Shown: positions 1-10,127 of the stretch, piece by piece
Layout of the letters: every line of letters starts with the position of its first letter
Position numbering within the stretch: position 1 is the first letter of the stretch
Assembly: GCA_028571685.1 (NCBI GenBank)
Contig: CM053146.1
Span: 21,921,431-21,985,430, forward strand
DNA length: 64,000 nucleotides
Source: Heterohyrax brucei
Taxonomy: Eukaryota > Chordata > Mammalia > Hyracoidea > Procaviidae
Reading direction: 5' to 3'
Position numbers and translations under genes: made by a program
Notes under the pieces: generated by a model
Databases searched by the model: none
What the model was told of the DNA's origin: nothing
The model's input: the letters and a program-made list of their open reading frames with translations, nothing else

Positions 1-106
1 GAATAGAACTGCCCTACATGGTTTCCAAGGAGTACCTGGTAGATTTGAACTGCTGACCTTTCGGTTAGTAGCGATATCAGTTAACCGCTATGCCACTTGG
101 GTTTCC
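1..106 (-). repeat. AfroSINE, cut by window edge
   Basis: This is a reverse-oriented tRNA-derived SINE. From left to right it shows the TAGAACTGCCC block, the TTTCCAAGGAG block, the B-box complement (GATTTGAACTGC) and the tRNA head with GGTTTCC. The 3' tail lies outside the window. It matches the other copies listed here. Confidence 0.85.
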
Positions 107-117
107 CTAAGACACTC

Positions 118-300
118 AATTACCTTATTTCATCCTAACAGTGTCTCTGTAAAGTAGGAACAATTATTATCCCCATTTTACAGGTAAAGAAACTAAGAAA
201 CCATGAGGTTAAGAAACTTGCGTGAGTTATATGGCTAATAAAAAACAAAGCTACAGTTCAAATCCAATCAGTTTGACTTTGAAGCATGCCCTCTTAAACA
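118..300 (-). repeat. MIR-like SINE fossil
   Basis: The core TTATTATCCCCATTTTACAG followed by GAAACTAAG and a later region resembling 'AGTTCAAATCCAATCAGT' is the complement of the mammalian-wide MIR core. The copy is old and diverged. Confidence 0.6.
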
Positions 301-1112
301 TGGCAATAAGATGCCTGCTTATTCTTCTCTGCTGCTTCTGCTCCCTTAAGCATGATCTCTGAAATACATGGATTGGCTTGCTGTTGAAGTCTTTGAATAT
401 AGTTCATTTTGCTCTAGTATTTTGACTGTTGAATATTTAAAGGATAGTTTGACATCACAGCATAGTGACTTTTGCACAAAAACATGCGATGAATGCTCTT
501 TTAGGTCATTTTAGATGCTTTCTCACATTTTTAACAGCTTTTTTTTTATCATAGTCGTCTACAAGTTCACCTAATTACCTACATTTTTCTGTATTTTTCC
601 TACTGGCGAAGAAGATTTGGTTAAATTTGATTCACTTTCCGTGGAGAATCACTGTATCGAAGCATTAACACCTGAAATTGAAGAAATAAAATAATAATCT
701 CATTATTGTTGAGTTATGGGGAATGAGATGTTAATCAGATATTCTGATAACAGAGATACCGTATATTACCTGATGTAGACTGCTACTGCTACATTTTTAA
801 ATTCAGAGTAATATAAAGACCAATCATCTTGATACTATAATACATAATTTTTTTTTTTTTTTTAATTTGGAAGCATCTTAGAACTTTGTAATACTTCAGG
901 TCTAGTTTCTGAATATAGAATCAAGCCAACTTGAAGAAGAAGCCTTGGACGTTTTCTCCAGCCTTCCAATTGAGAACTCCATCTTTCCATCCTGTTATTC
1001 CAGGTGATGACTTGATGAAAACATTCTGTTCTATTGTGAGGTTGTGAAAATAATAAGAAAGATTTTCTTTCTGTCAGCCTTTGGAGTTAGTGTAGCTTCT
1101 AGTTCAAGTTTC
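301..1112. other. No recognised gene; unassigned
   Basis: AT-rich sequence with a poly-T run near 849-863. A 30-codon open stretch ends at a TAA near 683, but it has no donor site and no recognised homologue (see rejected items). I see no other feature. Confidence 0.5.
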
Positions 1113-1322
1113 TCCGTGGTGCAGATGGTTTGTGCTCAGCTATTAACCTAAAAATTGGCAATCGAAACATCCAGCAGGCAATGGAAGTAAAGCCTGGTGA
1201 TCTGCTGTCTTAAAGATTACAGCCAAGAGAATAATGCTATGGTACAGTTCTACTCTGTAACATGTGGTGTTGCCCTGAGTTGGAATCAGCTCAAAAACAG
1301 TGGGCTTGTTTGTTGTTGTTGT
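1113..1322 (+). repeat. AfroSINE, long subtype
   Basis: Plus-oriented SINE: degenerate tRNA head (CTCCGTGGTGCAGATGG), an internal block with AAGCCTGGTGATCTGCT, the TACAGTTCTACTCTG block and the tail GAGTTGGAATCAGCTC. It ends in a GTT-rich tail. The extra internal block separates it from the shorter AfroSINEs. Confidence 0.8.
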
Positions 1323-1561
1323 TTACCTTTTAATGCCCTCCTGAGCTGCGGAGTAATAAGTTTCATTCCCCTTTCTCTGAATAGCCCAGTGTGTTAGATA
1401 ATAGCTGGCATTTTTTATATGAGTTTTTTCCTGGATGTGTTCTATTATTGTCTGGCTAACTTTTTCCCAGCTTCTACTTATTTGTACAGTTGATTTAAAA
1501 AAGTTATTACTGCCGTGCACTGTTTTTTGGCTGCAGTGTTATTCAGTCATTTACTTGTATC

Positions 1562-1715
1562 AGTATAAACCAAACGCAAAACCAAATCTGTTGCTGTCAA
1601 GTCAGTTCTGATTGGTATAGGATGCAGTAGAATTGCCCCACAGTTTCCAAGGAGTGCCTGGTAGGTTCAAACTGTGAACCTTTTGGTTGGCAGCTGTAGC
1701 ACTTAACTACATCTT
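1562..1715 (-). repeat. AfroSINE
   Basis: Minus-oriented copy: tail complement AAACCAAATCTGTTGCTGTC, then CAGTAGAATTGCCCC, TTTCCAAGGAGTGCC, and a tRNA head ending at AGCACTTAACTACA. The DNA on either side (1323-1561 and 1716-2149) shows nothing I recognise. Confidence 0.85.
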
Positions 1716-2149
1716 TCCTGTATCAATTTAGGTATTTATTTTATACTTTGGTTTACAATCCAGTTCTGCTTTACTTACCTTATTATTCAGATTTTCCAGC
1801 GTGGCTATTCGTACCTCTTTCATTTGGTTTCTGTGTCCCTTTGACATATGTCCATCATTGTGGATTTTTTCTTAAAAGCATTTTCTTTCCTTGGGGCGCT
1901 ATAAGAGTCTATAGGCTCATCTTGTTTGTTTCCTGCCCCAGCCCTGGAATCAGCGATTTCTCCAAGGGGCCCTGGTTCTCTTTATTGGAGAATGGAGTTA
2001 GAAACCACGGTCTGCCTGTTAATTGTGCTTGTTTCTTTTGGCTCTGTCCAATGACAGAGCAAAGAATATATGTGTGTATTCTAACCTGTTGATAGACATA
2101 TATCTGTAAATATTTCTGTATATAATCATCTGTATCTGTAGTGCAAACT

Positions 2150-2294
2150 CTGCTGGCATAGTGGCTAAATGCTATGGCTGCTAACCAAAACGGTCAGCAG
2201 ATTGAATTCACCAGGAGCTCCTTGCAATCTGTGGGGCAGTAGTTCTACTCTGTACTATAGGATTGCTATGAGTAGGAGATGACTCAGCGGCAGT

Positions 2295-2298
<4 letters not shown>
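2150..2298 (+). repeat. AfroSINE
   Basis: Plus-oriented: GGCATAGTGGCTAAATGC (A-box region), GGCTGCTAACC, GGGGCAGTAGTTCTACTCTG and the tail ATGAGTAGGAGATGACTC. Its 3' end runs directly into a (TG)n microsatellite. Confidence 0.85.
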
Positions 2299-2348
<50 letters not shown>

Positions 2349-2356
2349 TGTGCGCG
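2297..2356. repeat. (TG)n microsatellite
   Basis: About 24 TG units followed by a short TGCG-rich stretch, starting exactly at the GTTTG 3' end of the preceding SINE. Confidence 0.9.
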
Positions 2357-3260
2357 CCTGTAGTGAATTAAACATGAGTTGTTACTGATGCCCTCAATTC
2401 TAACATAGTACGTGAATTATTTTGCTCTCTCCTTATCTGTAAATTTCCACTCTAACAGTGAGAACCCTGGCTCCCACATCTGCTGTCTATTTAATTGTTC
2501 ACTTCCAGTATACAGTTAAAACACTGTCAGCACTGTTAACTCATACCCTAATGGGAATCAACGTGGTATCTACTAGAGTACAGTGCTTGTGTTTAGTTCA
2601 TGTGCTTTTAGCTGACTTAGATTGGCACCTCTCTCCCAACCTTTTCTAGTAAGGTTGTGTCATACATTTATATACAGGGAATTCTGATTGTTTCATATGT
2701 TTATGTACTGCTAGATTCTGTCATCACCATCTGCATTTTTTTCCTGGGATTCTCTCACATCCTAAAGGACTTTTTTACTTGCATACGTTAAAGTTCATCT
2801 TTGTGCTGTGAAGTTTTTTGAGTTTTTGACAATTGCACAATATTCTGCATTTGTTATTACAGTAGCACACAGAGTAGTTTTACTGCTCTGAAAACTCTTA
2901 GTACTTTACCTGTTCTTCCCTTCCCCCGACCTATTGACCCCCTGGAAGCTGCTGATCTTTTTAGTGCCTGTATAGTTTCTTTCTTTTCCAGAATGTTGGG
3001 TATTGGAATCATATAATGTGTAAACTGTTTAAACTGGTTTCTTTCACTGAGAAATGTGCATTTAGAGAGCAGCTAGAGTTATATGGCTGTGTGTGTGTGT
3101 GTGTGTGGCTTTATATGGCAGGTTGACTTGGATTGTAAACCTTTCATTTAAAAGCATACCAAAAATTTTGCAAAAAAGAAATACGTATCTAAGTTTCCTC
3201 TATGTCTTTTCATGGCAGGCCACCCTTTTTAATTTTCTTTTATCTGGAAGAGTCTTTTGT
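2357..3260 (-). repeat. Ancient L1 (L1M-like) 3' region
   Basis: Diverged L1 3' UTR on the minus strand. The stretch around 2930-3060 (CCCCTGGAAGCTGCTGATC, then CCAGAATGTTGG, then TTTCTTTCACTGAG) and 3188-3225 (AAGTTTCCTCTATGTC) matches the pattern of old mammalian L1 3' UTRs. A short (TG)n lies at 3089-3108 and a poly-A run near 3277-3293. Confidence 0.6.
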
Positions 3261-3323
3261 CTCTCATGATAGTGATTTAAAAAAAAAAAAAAAAATCCAG
3301 GCCCATGTCTTGTAGCCAAATAA

Positions 3324-3476
3324 AGAAGGCTACACCTGTTGCTGTTGAGTCAATTCCAAGTCAAGTGACAGAGTAGGATTGCCCCATAGGATTTCCAAGG
3401 AGCAATCTGGTGGATTTTAACTGCTGGTCTTTTGGTTAGCAGCTGTAGCTCTTAACTACTCTGCCACCAGGCCTCC
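3324..3476 (-). repeat. AfroSINE
   Basis: Minus-oriented copy with tail complement GTTGCTGTTGAGTCAATTCC, CAGAGTAGGATTGCCCC, TTTCCAAGGAGC, and a head ending GCCACCAGGCCTCC. Confidence 0.87.
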
Positions 3477-3544
3477 ATGTCTTGTAGAATACTCCACAAC
3501 CTGGATTTGTCTCATTATTTTCTCGTGATTAGACTCAGGTAAAA

Positions 3545-3805
3545 ACAGTTTTTGGCAAGGTTACCATGAGGTCAGGGACCGGTAAACTCTGGTCACCTGG
3601 ACAGCCTGACCTGCTGCCTATTTTTGTAAATAAAGTTTAATTGGGGCATAGCCATATCCATTCTTTTATATATTGTCTGTACTGCTTTTGTACTTCACTG
3701 GCAGAGTTGGACAGTTATGACAGAGGACATGTAGCTCAAAAAACATGCAAAGTATTTGCTTTCTGACCTATTACAGAAATAGCTTGGTAACTCTTAGTAT
3801 AGGGG
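3545..3805 (+). repeat. hAT-like DNA transposon fossil
   Basis: The stretch from GTCAGGGACCGGTAAACTC through TTTTTGTAAATAAAGTTTAATTGGG to ACAGAAATAGCTTGG resembles a common mammalian non-autonomous DNA element with ends like CAGGGGTCGGCAAACT. I recognise the pattern but cannot name the subfamily with certainty. Confidence 0.45.
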
Positions 3806-4230
3806 ATTCCTTTCCATTGCATAACATCAAGGAGCACTTGACATAACGTTTGTCCTGTTACGGGTGATATGTATTTAAATTATTTGGCTTAAGGTGTGGT
3901 TAGATTTCTTCATTATAAAAGTTTCTCTTATTCTTTTTAGTTAAGTAATCTATGGAATGATAAGCTTAGAGACTTGTTTGAATTTTTTTTCCCCAATGAT
4001 TATAGCATCTCGTGATTATCTTTACCTGAATCATTGCTGATTACAAAATGCTAATTTTTTTCTACTGTGATTTCCTCTTCTCTAAAAAGGTAGAATGTCC
4101 GTAATCCTCCTATTTTGAAAGGAGTGGTGTAATTTTATAGCAGCAGAGTCACAGCACATTATCACTTTGGTACTGTTCTTTCACACATGGTTGGGCAATG
4201 CTTTCTGCTTGTGTGACAAAATGTACTGTC
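3806..4230 (-). repeat. Ancient L1 3' UTR fragment
   Basis: GGCTTAAGGTGTGGTTAGATTTCTTC and TGATTATCTTTACCTGAATCA resemble the complement of old mammalian L1 3' UTRs. 4231-4558 continues as diverged sequence in which I see no gene. Confidence 0.45.
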
Positions 4231-4558
4231 TATTTTTTATTTTAAATAATCAACTGTAAATTTTAAATGTGTAAAATAATGCTTCATTTTTTTCTGTGGG
4301 TATGTATTTAAGGATTAAGAATATAACAACTAAGGATATGCTAATTTGAGTCGACGGCACTAGGCAGTGGTTACTTTTGGGAAGGTAGGGGAGCGGGACT
4401 GGGGAAGGACAGAAAGGAAATTTCAACTCTGTCAGTACTGCTTTGCTAATAGAAAAAGATAATAAGCATTTCTGACAATATGGTAGCATTTGTTAAATTT
4501 GTTTGGTAGAGTAAATGAATACTTTTATTCTATTCTCTTTACTTTTTTATAAACAAAA

Positions 4559-4717
4559 TAAGAAACCAAGCTCGTTGTTGAGTTGGTTCTGACTCATAGT
4601 GAGCTGATGGGCCAGTACAACTGCCCCATAGGGTTTCCAAGGAGCGCTTGGTAGATTTGAACTGTCAACCTTTTGATTAGCAGCTGTAATTCTTAACCAC
4701 TATACAACCAGGGCTTC
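4559..4717 (-). repeat. AfroSINE
   Basis: Minus-oriented: GTTGTTGAGTTGGTTCTGAC (tail complement), CAACTGCCCCATAGGG, TTTCCAAGGAGCGC, and a tRNA head ending CAACCAGGGCTTC. It lies a few bases left of the L1 insertion that follows. Confidence 0.9.
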
Positions 4718-4731
4718 TTACTTTTCTGTAG

Positions 4732-4746
4732 CTCAGCTTATTTCCT
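4732..4746. repeat. TSD, left copy (L1 at 4747-8192)
   Basis: CTCAGCTTATTTCCT, repeated exactly at 8193-8207, bounds the L1. The insertion is minus-oriented, so its poly-A appears as the T-rich run just right of this copy. Confidence 0.93.
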
Positions 4747-5650
4747 TTTTTTTTCTTTTAATTTTTATTTAACATGACTGAGTGAAAATGTACATTCACA
4801 TATAAATTTACATGCCCACCTATATGCAGCTTCCGCTGCTCTCCCTGTCCGGTGACTGCACACTATTCCTCTCTGCTCCATACATGTCTCATCCTCCCAA
4901 CAGCCTCCTTTGCCCTCCTCTCCATCCACTCCCCTTCCTCCAGCCAGAGGTCAGCAAGATGATATCCTATAGATGTATAGAACCATAAAGTGCTTCCAGT
5001 ATATAGTTACTGTGCATTGCCAAGTCCAATCCATTCCTATCCAAAGAGTGGACCTTCATTATAATTTATGGGAAAGGGCAGCATCAGGGCCGGGGGCCAT
5101 GCTCTCAGAGGAACCCCAAAACCGCTGAACCATCAGTTGAGGTCTTTTAGTGGAGATCTCATGATGCACCCCTTTTTATTCTAGTGTTGCCAGTGAGACT
5201 CCTCTCTGTGAGCTCCATCATGGCTATTGCTGGTGGTGGCCGGACACCATCCAGTTCTTCTGGTCCCAAGTCGATGTAGACACCCACTCTTGTCCGTCTC
5301 TCTGTCTTCTCGGTTGTCTTTACCGCATGTCATTTTGGTCCTGCTGAGTTGGGACCATCTGCCGTGTCCTCGGATGGCAGCTTGGCAGCTTTTAAGACTC
5401 CAGATGCCACTCACCAATGTGGGGTGCAGAAAGCTCTCTTAGCAAAACGCTAGTTGTGCCAGTTGGCCTGGAATTCGCCTAAGAGCATGGCCTCCGGCCC
5501 CCCGCCCCAGCTACTCTATTCTTGCAGTATTGAGTTAAGATGGAAGGAGTACTCAAGTTATTCTGAAGTCCACTTAATGTTGTTCTTGTTTCTAATGTGT
5601 GCTATCACCGCTTTCTCCCAACTAGATTTCTAGTAATTGTCTAAACTAAA

Positions 5651-5686
5651 CCTTCCCCCGCTCACCCTCCCTCCTTCCCCTCCCTT
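5651..5686 (-). other. G-quadruplex-like run in L1-A 3' UTR
   Basis: On the minus (L1 sense) strand there are five G-tracts of 3-5 separated by short spacers, just 3' of the ORF2 stop at 5737. A matching run sits at 32389-32426 in L1-C. Confidence 0.6.
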
Positions 5687-5736
5687 GCAGCTGTCAAAGA
5701 GTCTTTTCTTCTATACACAAGTCTGTTTTTGAGATC

Positions 5737-8192
5737 TTATCGTAGAGGTCTCATACAGTGTTTGTCCTTTTGTCGCTGACTACTTTCACTCAACATAATG
5801 TCTTCCAGTTGAAACCAGGTTAGGAGATGTTTCCTGGAATCATCGTTATTCTTTATCATTGCATAGTGCTCCATTGAGTATATGTACCATAGTTTACCTA
5901 TGCATTCTTCTGTTGTTGGGCATCTGGGTTGATTCCATCTTTTTGCTATCATCGACTGTGCTGCGATAAACATTCTGGTGCATGTGTCCATTGGTGTGAA
6001 AGGCCTTGATTCTGTAGGATATATTCCAAGTAGTGGAATTACTGGGTCAAATGGTATAGCTATATCCATTTTTTTAAGGAAGCGCCAGATTGCCTTCCAA
6101 AGAGGCTGGACCATTTTGCAACCCCACCAACAGTGTAGGAGGGTTCCACTTTCTCCACAGCCTCTCCAACATTTGTTGTTTTGTATTTTCTGGATCATGG
6201 CCAATCTTGTTGGGGTGAGATGGTATCTCATTGTTGTCTTGATTTAAATTTCTTTAATAACTAAAGATCGTGAACATGTCTGCATGTGTTTTTTGGCTGC
6301 CTGGATCTCCTCTTTAGTGAAATGTCTGTCCATCTCCTTTGCCCATCGCTTAATTGGATGGTTTATCATCTTCTTATTGATATTTTGTAGTATCTTAAGA
6401 TTATGGAGATCAGGTGTTGGTCTGACATAGAGTTGCCAAATATTTTTTCCCATTCTGTAGGTGTTCTTTTAATTCTATTAATAAAATCTTTGGATGAGCA
6501 AAAGTGTTTGATTCTTAATAGTTCCCATTTATCTATTTTTTCTTCTGTTGATTGAGGTTTCTTTGACAGATTTTGGAGTCTGTCCTCATTGTGTATTAAA
6601 ACCTCCATTGTTGTTCCTACCTTTTCTTGGATGAGCTTTATCATTTTAGGTTTGATATTTAGGTCTTTTATCCAGTTGGAGTTGGTTTTTGTATAAGGTG
6701 TAAGATACGGATCTTGATTCAGTTTATTGGAGATGGATAACCCATTTTGCCAGCACCATTTGTTGAAGATACTGTTTTGACCCCAGTTTAATGTCTTAGG
6801 GCCTTTGTCGAATATCAACTGTTCCTAGGCAGATGGTGTCATCTCTAGGGTCTCAATTCTGTTCCATTGATCGATCTGTCTGTTCTTGTACCAGTACCAG
6901 GCTGTTTTGACCACTATGGCAGTGTAGTATGTTCTAAGGTCGGATAATGAGAGGCCTCCCAGTGTGTTCTTCTTCTTTAGTAGTACCTTACTTATCCGGG
7001 GCTTCTTCCCTTTCCAAACAAAATTGGTGATTTGTTTCTCCATCTTATTAAAAAATGATGCTGGAACTTGTATTGGGATTGCATGATATAAATAAATTGC
7101 TTTGGGTAAAATAGACATTTTCACAATGTTAAGTCTTCCTATCCATGAGCAGGGTAGGTTTTTCCGTTTATCTAAGTCTCTCTTAGTTTCTTGTAGTAAG
7201 GGCTTGTAGTTCTCTTTGTAAAGGTCTGTTGTTTCTCTGGTTAGATTAATTCCTAGGTACTTTATCTTCTTAGGGGCTATCGTAAATGCTATTGATTTGA
7301 TAATTTCCTCCTTAACAGTCTTGTTGTTGATATAAAGGAATCCTACTGATTTTCTTATGTTTATCTTGTATCCTGAGGTTTTGCTGAACTCTTCTATCAG
7401 TTTGAGTAGCTTACTTATAGATTCCTTGGGGTTCTCTGCATATACAATCATATCATCTGCCAACAGGGAGATTTTAACTTCCTCTTTGCCGATGCAGATG
7501 CCCTTTATTTGTTCGTCTTGTCTATGCTCTGGCTAGAACTTCTAGCACAATGTTGAATAGGACAGGTGAGAGTGGGCATCCTTGTGTAGTTCCTGATCTC
7601 AAGGGAAAGTCTTTCAGTCTCTCTCCATTCAGGATGATGTGGGCAATTGGCTTTGTATAAATGGCCCTTATTGTGTTGAGGAATTTGCCGTCTATGCCCA
7701 TTTTGCTGAGAGTTTTTAGCATGAATGGGTGTTGGACTTTATCAAGTGCCTTTTATGCATCAATGGACAAAATCCGGTGATCCTTGTCTTTTGTGTTATT
7801 TATGTGGTTAATCACATTAATTGTTTTCCTGATGTTGAACCAGCCTTGCATCTCTGGTATGAATCCTACTTGGTCATGATGGATTATTTTCTTGATATGT
7901 TGTTGTATTTTGTTGGCAAGAATTTTGTTGAAGATTTTTGCATCTAGGTTCATGAGTGATATCAGTCTGTAGTTCTCTGTCTTTGTTGATCTTTCCCTGG
8001 CTTAGGTATCAAGGTTATGCTGGCTTCATAGAATGAGTTTGGGAGTACTCCATCCCTTTCTATACTGTGAAATAGTCTCAGTAGTATTGGGGATAACTCT
8101 TCTCTAAATGCTTGGTAGAATTCTGCTGTGAAGCCATCTGGGCCCGGACTTTTTTTGGTTGGCAGTGTTTTGATGACCTTTTCATTCTCTTC
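5737..8192 (-). pseudogene. L1 ORF2 C-terminal part, broken
   Basis: This encodes the reverse transcriptase and C-terminal domain of L1 ORF2p on the minus strand, broken into several frames. Recognisable blocks are [20 protein letters not shown] (RT palm, about 7560-7620), [11 protein letters not shown] (RT catalytic F/YADD region, about 7430-7460), the thumb/linker segments [20 protein letters not shown] and [20 protein letters not shown], then the tryptophan-rich NKWCWQNGLSISNKLNQDPY and, near the end, [20 protein letters not shown], which holds the ORF2 C-terminal cysteine motif. The reading frame shifts near 7480, 6820, 6400 and 6240, so no functional protein can be made. Confidence 0.9.
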
Positions 8193-8207
8193 CTCAGCTT
8201 ATTTCCT
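8193..8207. repeat. TSD, right copy (L1-A)
   Basis: CTCAGCTTATTTCCT, an exact match to 4732-4746. Beyond it the flanking sequence resumes as CTAATTAAAATAA. 8208-8428 holds nothing I recognise. Confidence 0.93.
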
Positions 8208-8428
8208 AATTAAAATAAAAAGCATCTTCACAGAGTTTAACCTTGGAATATCATATTAGAAATCTTGACATATTGATTTGATTACTGTTAGGTCTTTGTC
8301 CATGCAAAGTAGCTGTTGTCTTTTTTTCCCATAGTTGTCTGTACTTTCCTAAAAGTCTTCAAGTGTAGATACGGCATCTAGTAGTAAGTTATAGATTGTA
8401 CCGTTTCATTTTTTAGAGCCTTTACTAT

Positions 8429-8475
8429 AAAGCCAAAAACCAGGTGCCGTCGAGTTGGATCCGACTCATGATGAC
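8429..8475 (-). repeat. Tail-only AfroSINE/RTE fragment
   Basis: About 45 bp only: complement of the SINE/RTE 3' tail (CAGGTGCCGTCGAGTTGGAT then CCGACTCATGATGAC) with no SINE body. 8476-8861 shows nothing else I recognise. Confidence 0.7.
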
Positions 8476-8861
8476 TGTGAAGCAAGAGTTATTTATTGCT
8501 CATTGGTACCTTAGTGACTAATTTTTGTATTGAAATGTGTCTTCTTAATATTTCAGACATCTTTGTGGCATCCTAAATGCAGCATGTTAGTTAAGTTGCT
8601 TTATTTTACTACTGATGGCTCTGATACAGACCTAAGTGCATGAGTAAAGCTAGTGGCTACTATCTTATGAATTTTCTAATAGGGAATTATGAAACTGACT
8701 TTTCAGCATTCCACAATCCTAGATTCTTTTTTAAAAGTTTCATTAGGTTCTAAAGGTAAGTCCAAAGACGGAAAAGCATAAAATTAAAGAAAATGAATGA
8801 AAAACTTAAAAAGTGGGAAATAATTTCCAGAGTATGAGAAGTATGCCAGAAACTTTTGTTT

Positions 8862-9089
8862 TTAGGCAAGATGGAAGTAACAAGGACCAAACTTATTCTT
8901 GTACCTCAAACAACTAAAAACCTACATAAAATATGTGAAACAATGGATTTCAGATATTGGATATCAGACAGTGCTAGACAGTGACCCTTGAGACAGGGGA
9001 ACCAAATAAGATGAGCCCTATGATTTTGCTGCTTGTAGTCCGGAGAGAGTTACAAGGCCACAAAGTAGCGAGGGAGGCTCCAGGTAAAG
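8862..9089 (+). repeat. Old L1 5' region, part 1
   Basis: GGCAAGATGGAAGTAACAAG followed by a region that resumes right of the L1-B insertion (14267-14402) as AGTTTAGGAGAAAAGAGGC. It resembles the 5' part of an old plus-strand L1 or HAL1. The family is uncertain. Confidence 0.4.
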
Positions 9090-9104
9090 CCTAATAGTCC
9101 TTAT
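9090..9104. repeat. TSD, left copy (L1-B)
   Basis: CCTAATAGTCCTTAT, 13 of 15 bases identical to 14252-14266. Confidence 0.8.
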
Positions 9105-10127
9105 TTATTTATTTGTTTATTATGATTGAGGGAAAATGTACATTCCCATATAAACTTGCATGCCCACCTATATGCAGCTTCCACTGCTCTCCCTACCCAG
9201 TGACAGCACACTCTTCCTCCTGCTGCGTACACATCCCATCCTCCTAACAGTCTCCTTTCCCCTCCTCTCCACCCATTCCCCTTCCTCCAGCCAGAGGTCA
9301 GCAGGATGATATTCTATAGATGCATAGAGCCATAAAGTGCACTCAGTATATGGTCACTCTGCGTCACCAAGTCCAATCCATTCCTATCCGAAGAGTGGAC
9401 CTTGATTATGGTTTATGGGCAAGGGCAGCATCAGGGCCCAGGGCCATGCTCCCAGGGGAACCCCGAAGCCGCTGGACCATCAATTACGGTCTTGTAGTGG
9501 AGATCTCAGGGTGCACCCCATTTTATTCTTGTGTTGCCAGTGAGACTCAATTTTGTGAGCTCCATCACGGCTATCACTGGTGTTGGCCGCACACCATCTG
9601 GTTCTTCCAGTCCCAAGTTGATGTAGACACCCACTCATGTGGGTCTGTCTGTTTTCTGGGTTGTCTTTTCCCCATGTCTTCAGTGATCATCCCGTTCCTC
9701 CTGGGTTGGGTCTGTTTGCTGTGCCCTCAGATGGCAGCTTGGCAGCTTTTCAGACCCAGACACCACTCATCAATGGGGGGGTGCAGAGAGCTCTCTTAGC
9801 AAAACGCTAGTTATGCCAATTGGCCTCGATTTTGCCTAAGAGCATGGTCCCCGGGCCCCTGCCTCAGCTACTCTGTCCTTGCAATATTGGGTTAAGATGC
9901 AAGGAGTACTCAAGTTATGTTAAGTCCACTTAATATTGTTCTTGATTCTAATGTGTGCTGTCACCGATTACACCCAACCAATTTTCTATAAACTATCTAA
10001 TCTAAGCCCTTCCCGCCTTGTCCTTCCTCCCTCTCCTCCCTTGCAGCTGTCAAAGAGTCTTTTTTGTATGCATAAGTCTGTTTATGAGTTCTTATCGTAT
10101 GGGTCTCATACAATATTTGTCCTTTTG

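Larger units (their letters stand above)
4747..8192 (-). mobile_element. 5'-truncated L1 (L1-A)
   Basis: This is a LINE-1 that copies itself by target-primed reverse transcription. On the minus strand it runs from inside ORF2 (left flank of the RT domain, near 8192) to the end of the 3' UTR (4747). The 3' UTR occupies about 4747-5736 and carries a C-rich (G-rich on the L1 sense strand) run at 5651-5686. The element is about 3.45 kb and so lacks the 5' UTR, ORF1 and endonuclease. A perfect 15-bp TSD and a T-rich tail show an ordinary L1 insertion that was 5'-truncated. It belongs to the youngest L1 group in the window, together with L1-B and L1-C. Confidence 0.95.

Noticed and set aside
575-683. 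Open stretch TGEEDLVKFDSLSVENHCIE... with stop, looking like a terminal exon
   Set aside because: The acceptor is weak (AG eight bases after the pyrimidine tract), no poly-A signal follows clearly, and I recognise no homologue.
2458-2649. 63-codon ORF after a good acceptor
   Set aside because: It sits in an ancient L1 3' region with no donor and no recognised homologue.
4346-4366. GAGTCGACGGCACTAGG, similar to the SINE/RTE tail
   Set aside because: Only about 14 bases match and no TSD is visible. It could be chance.
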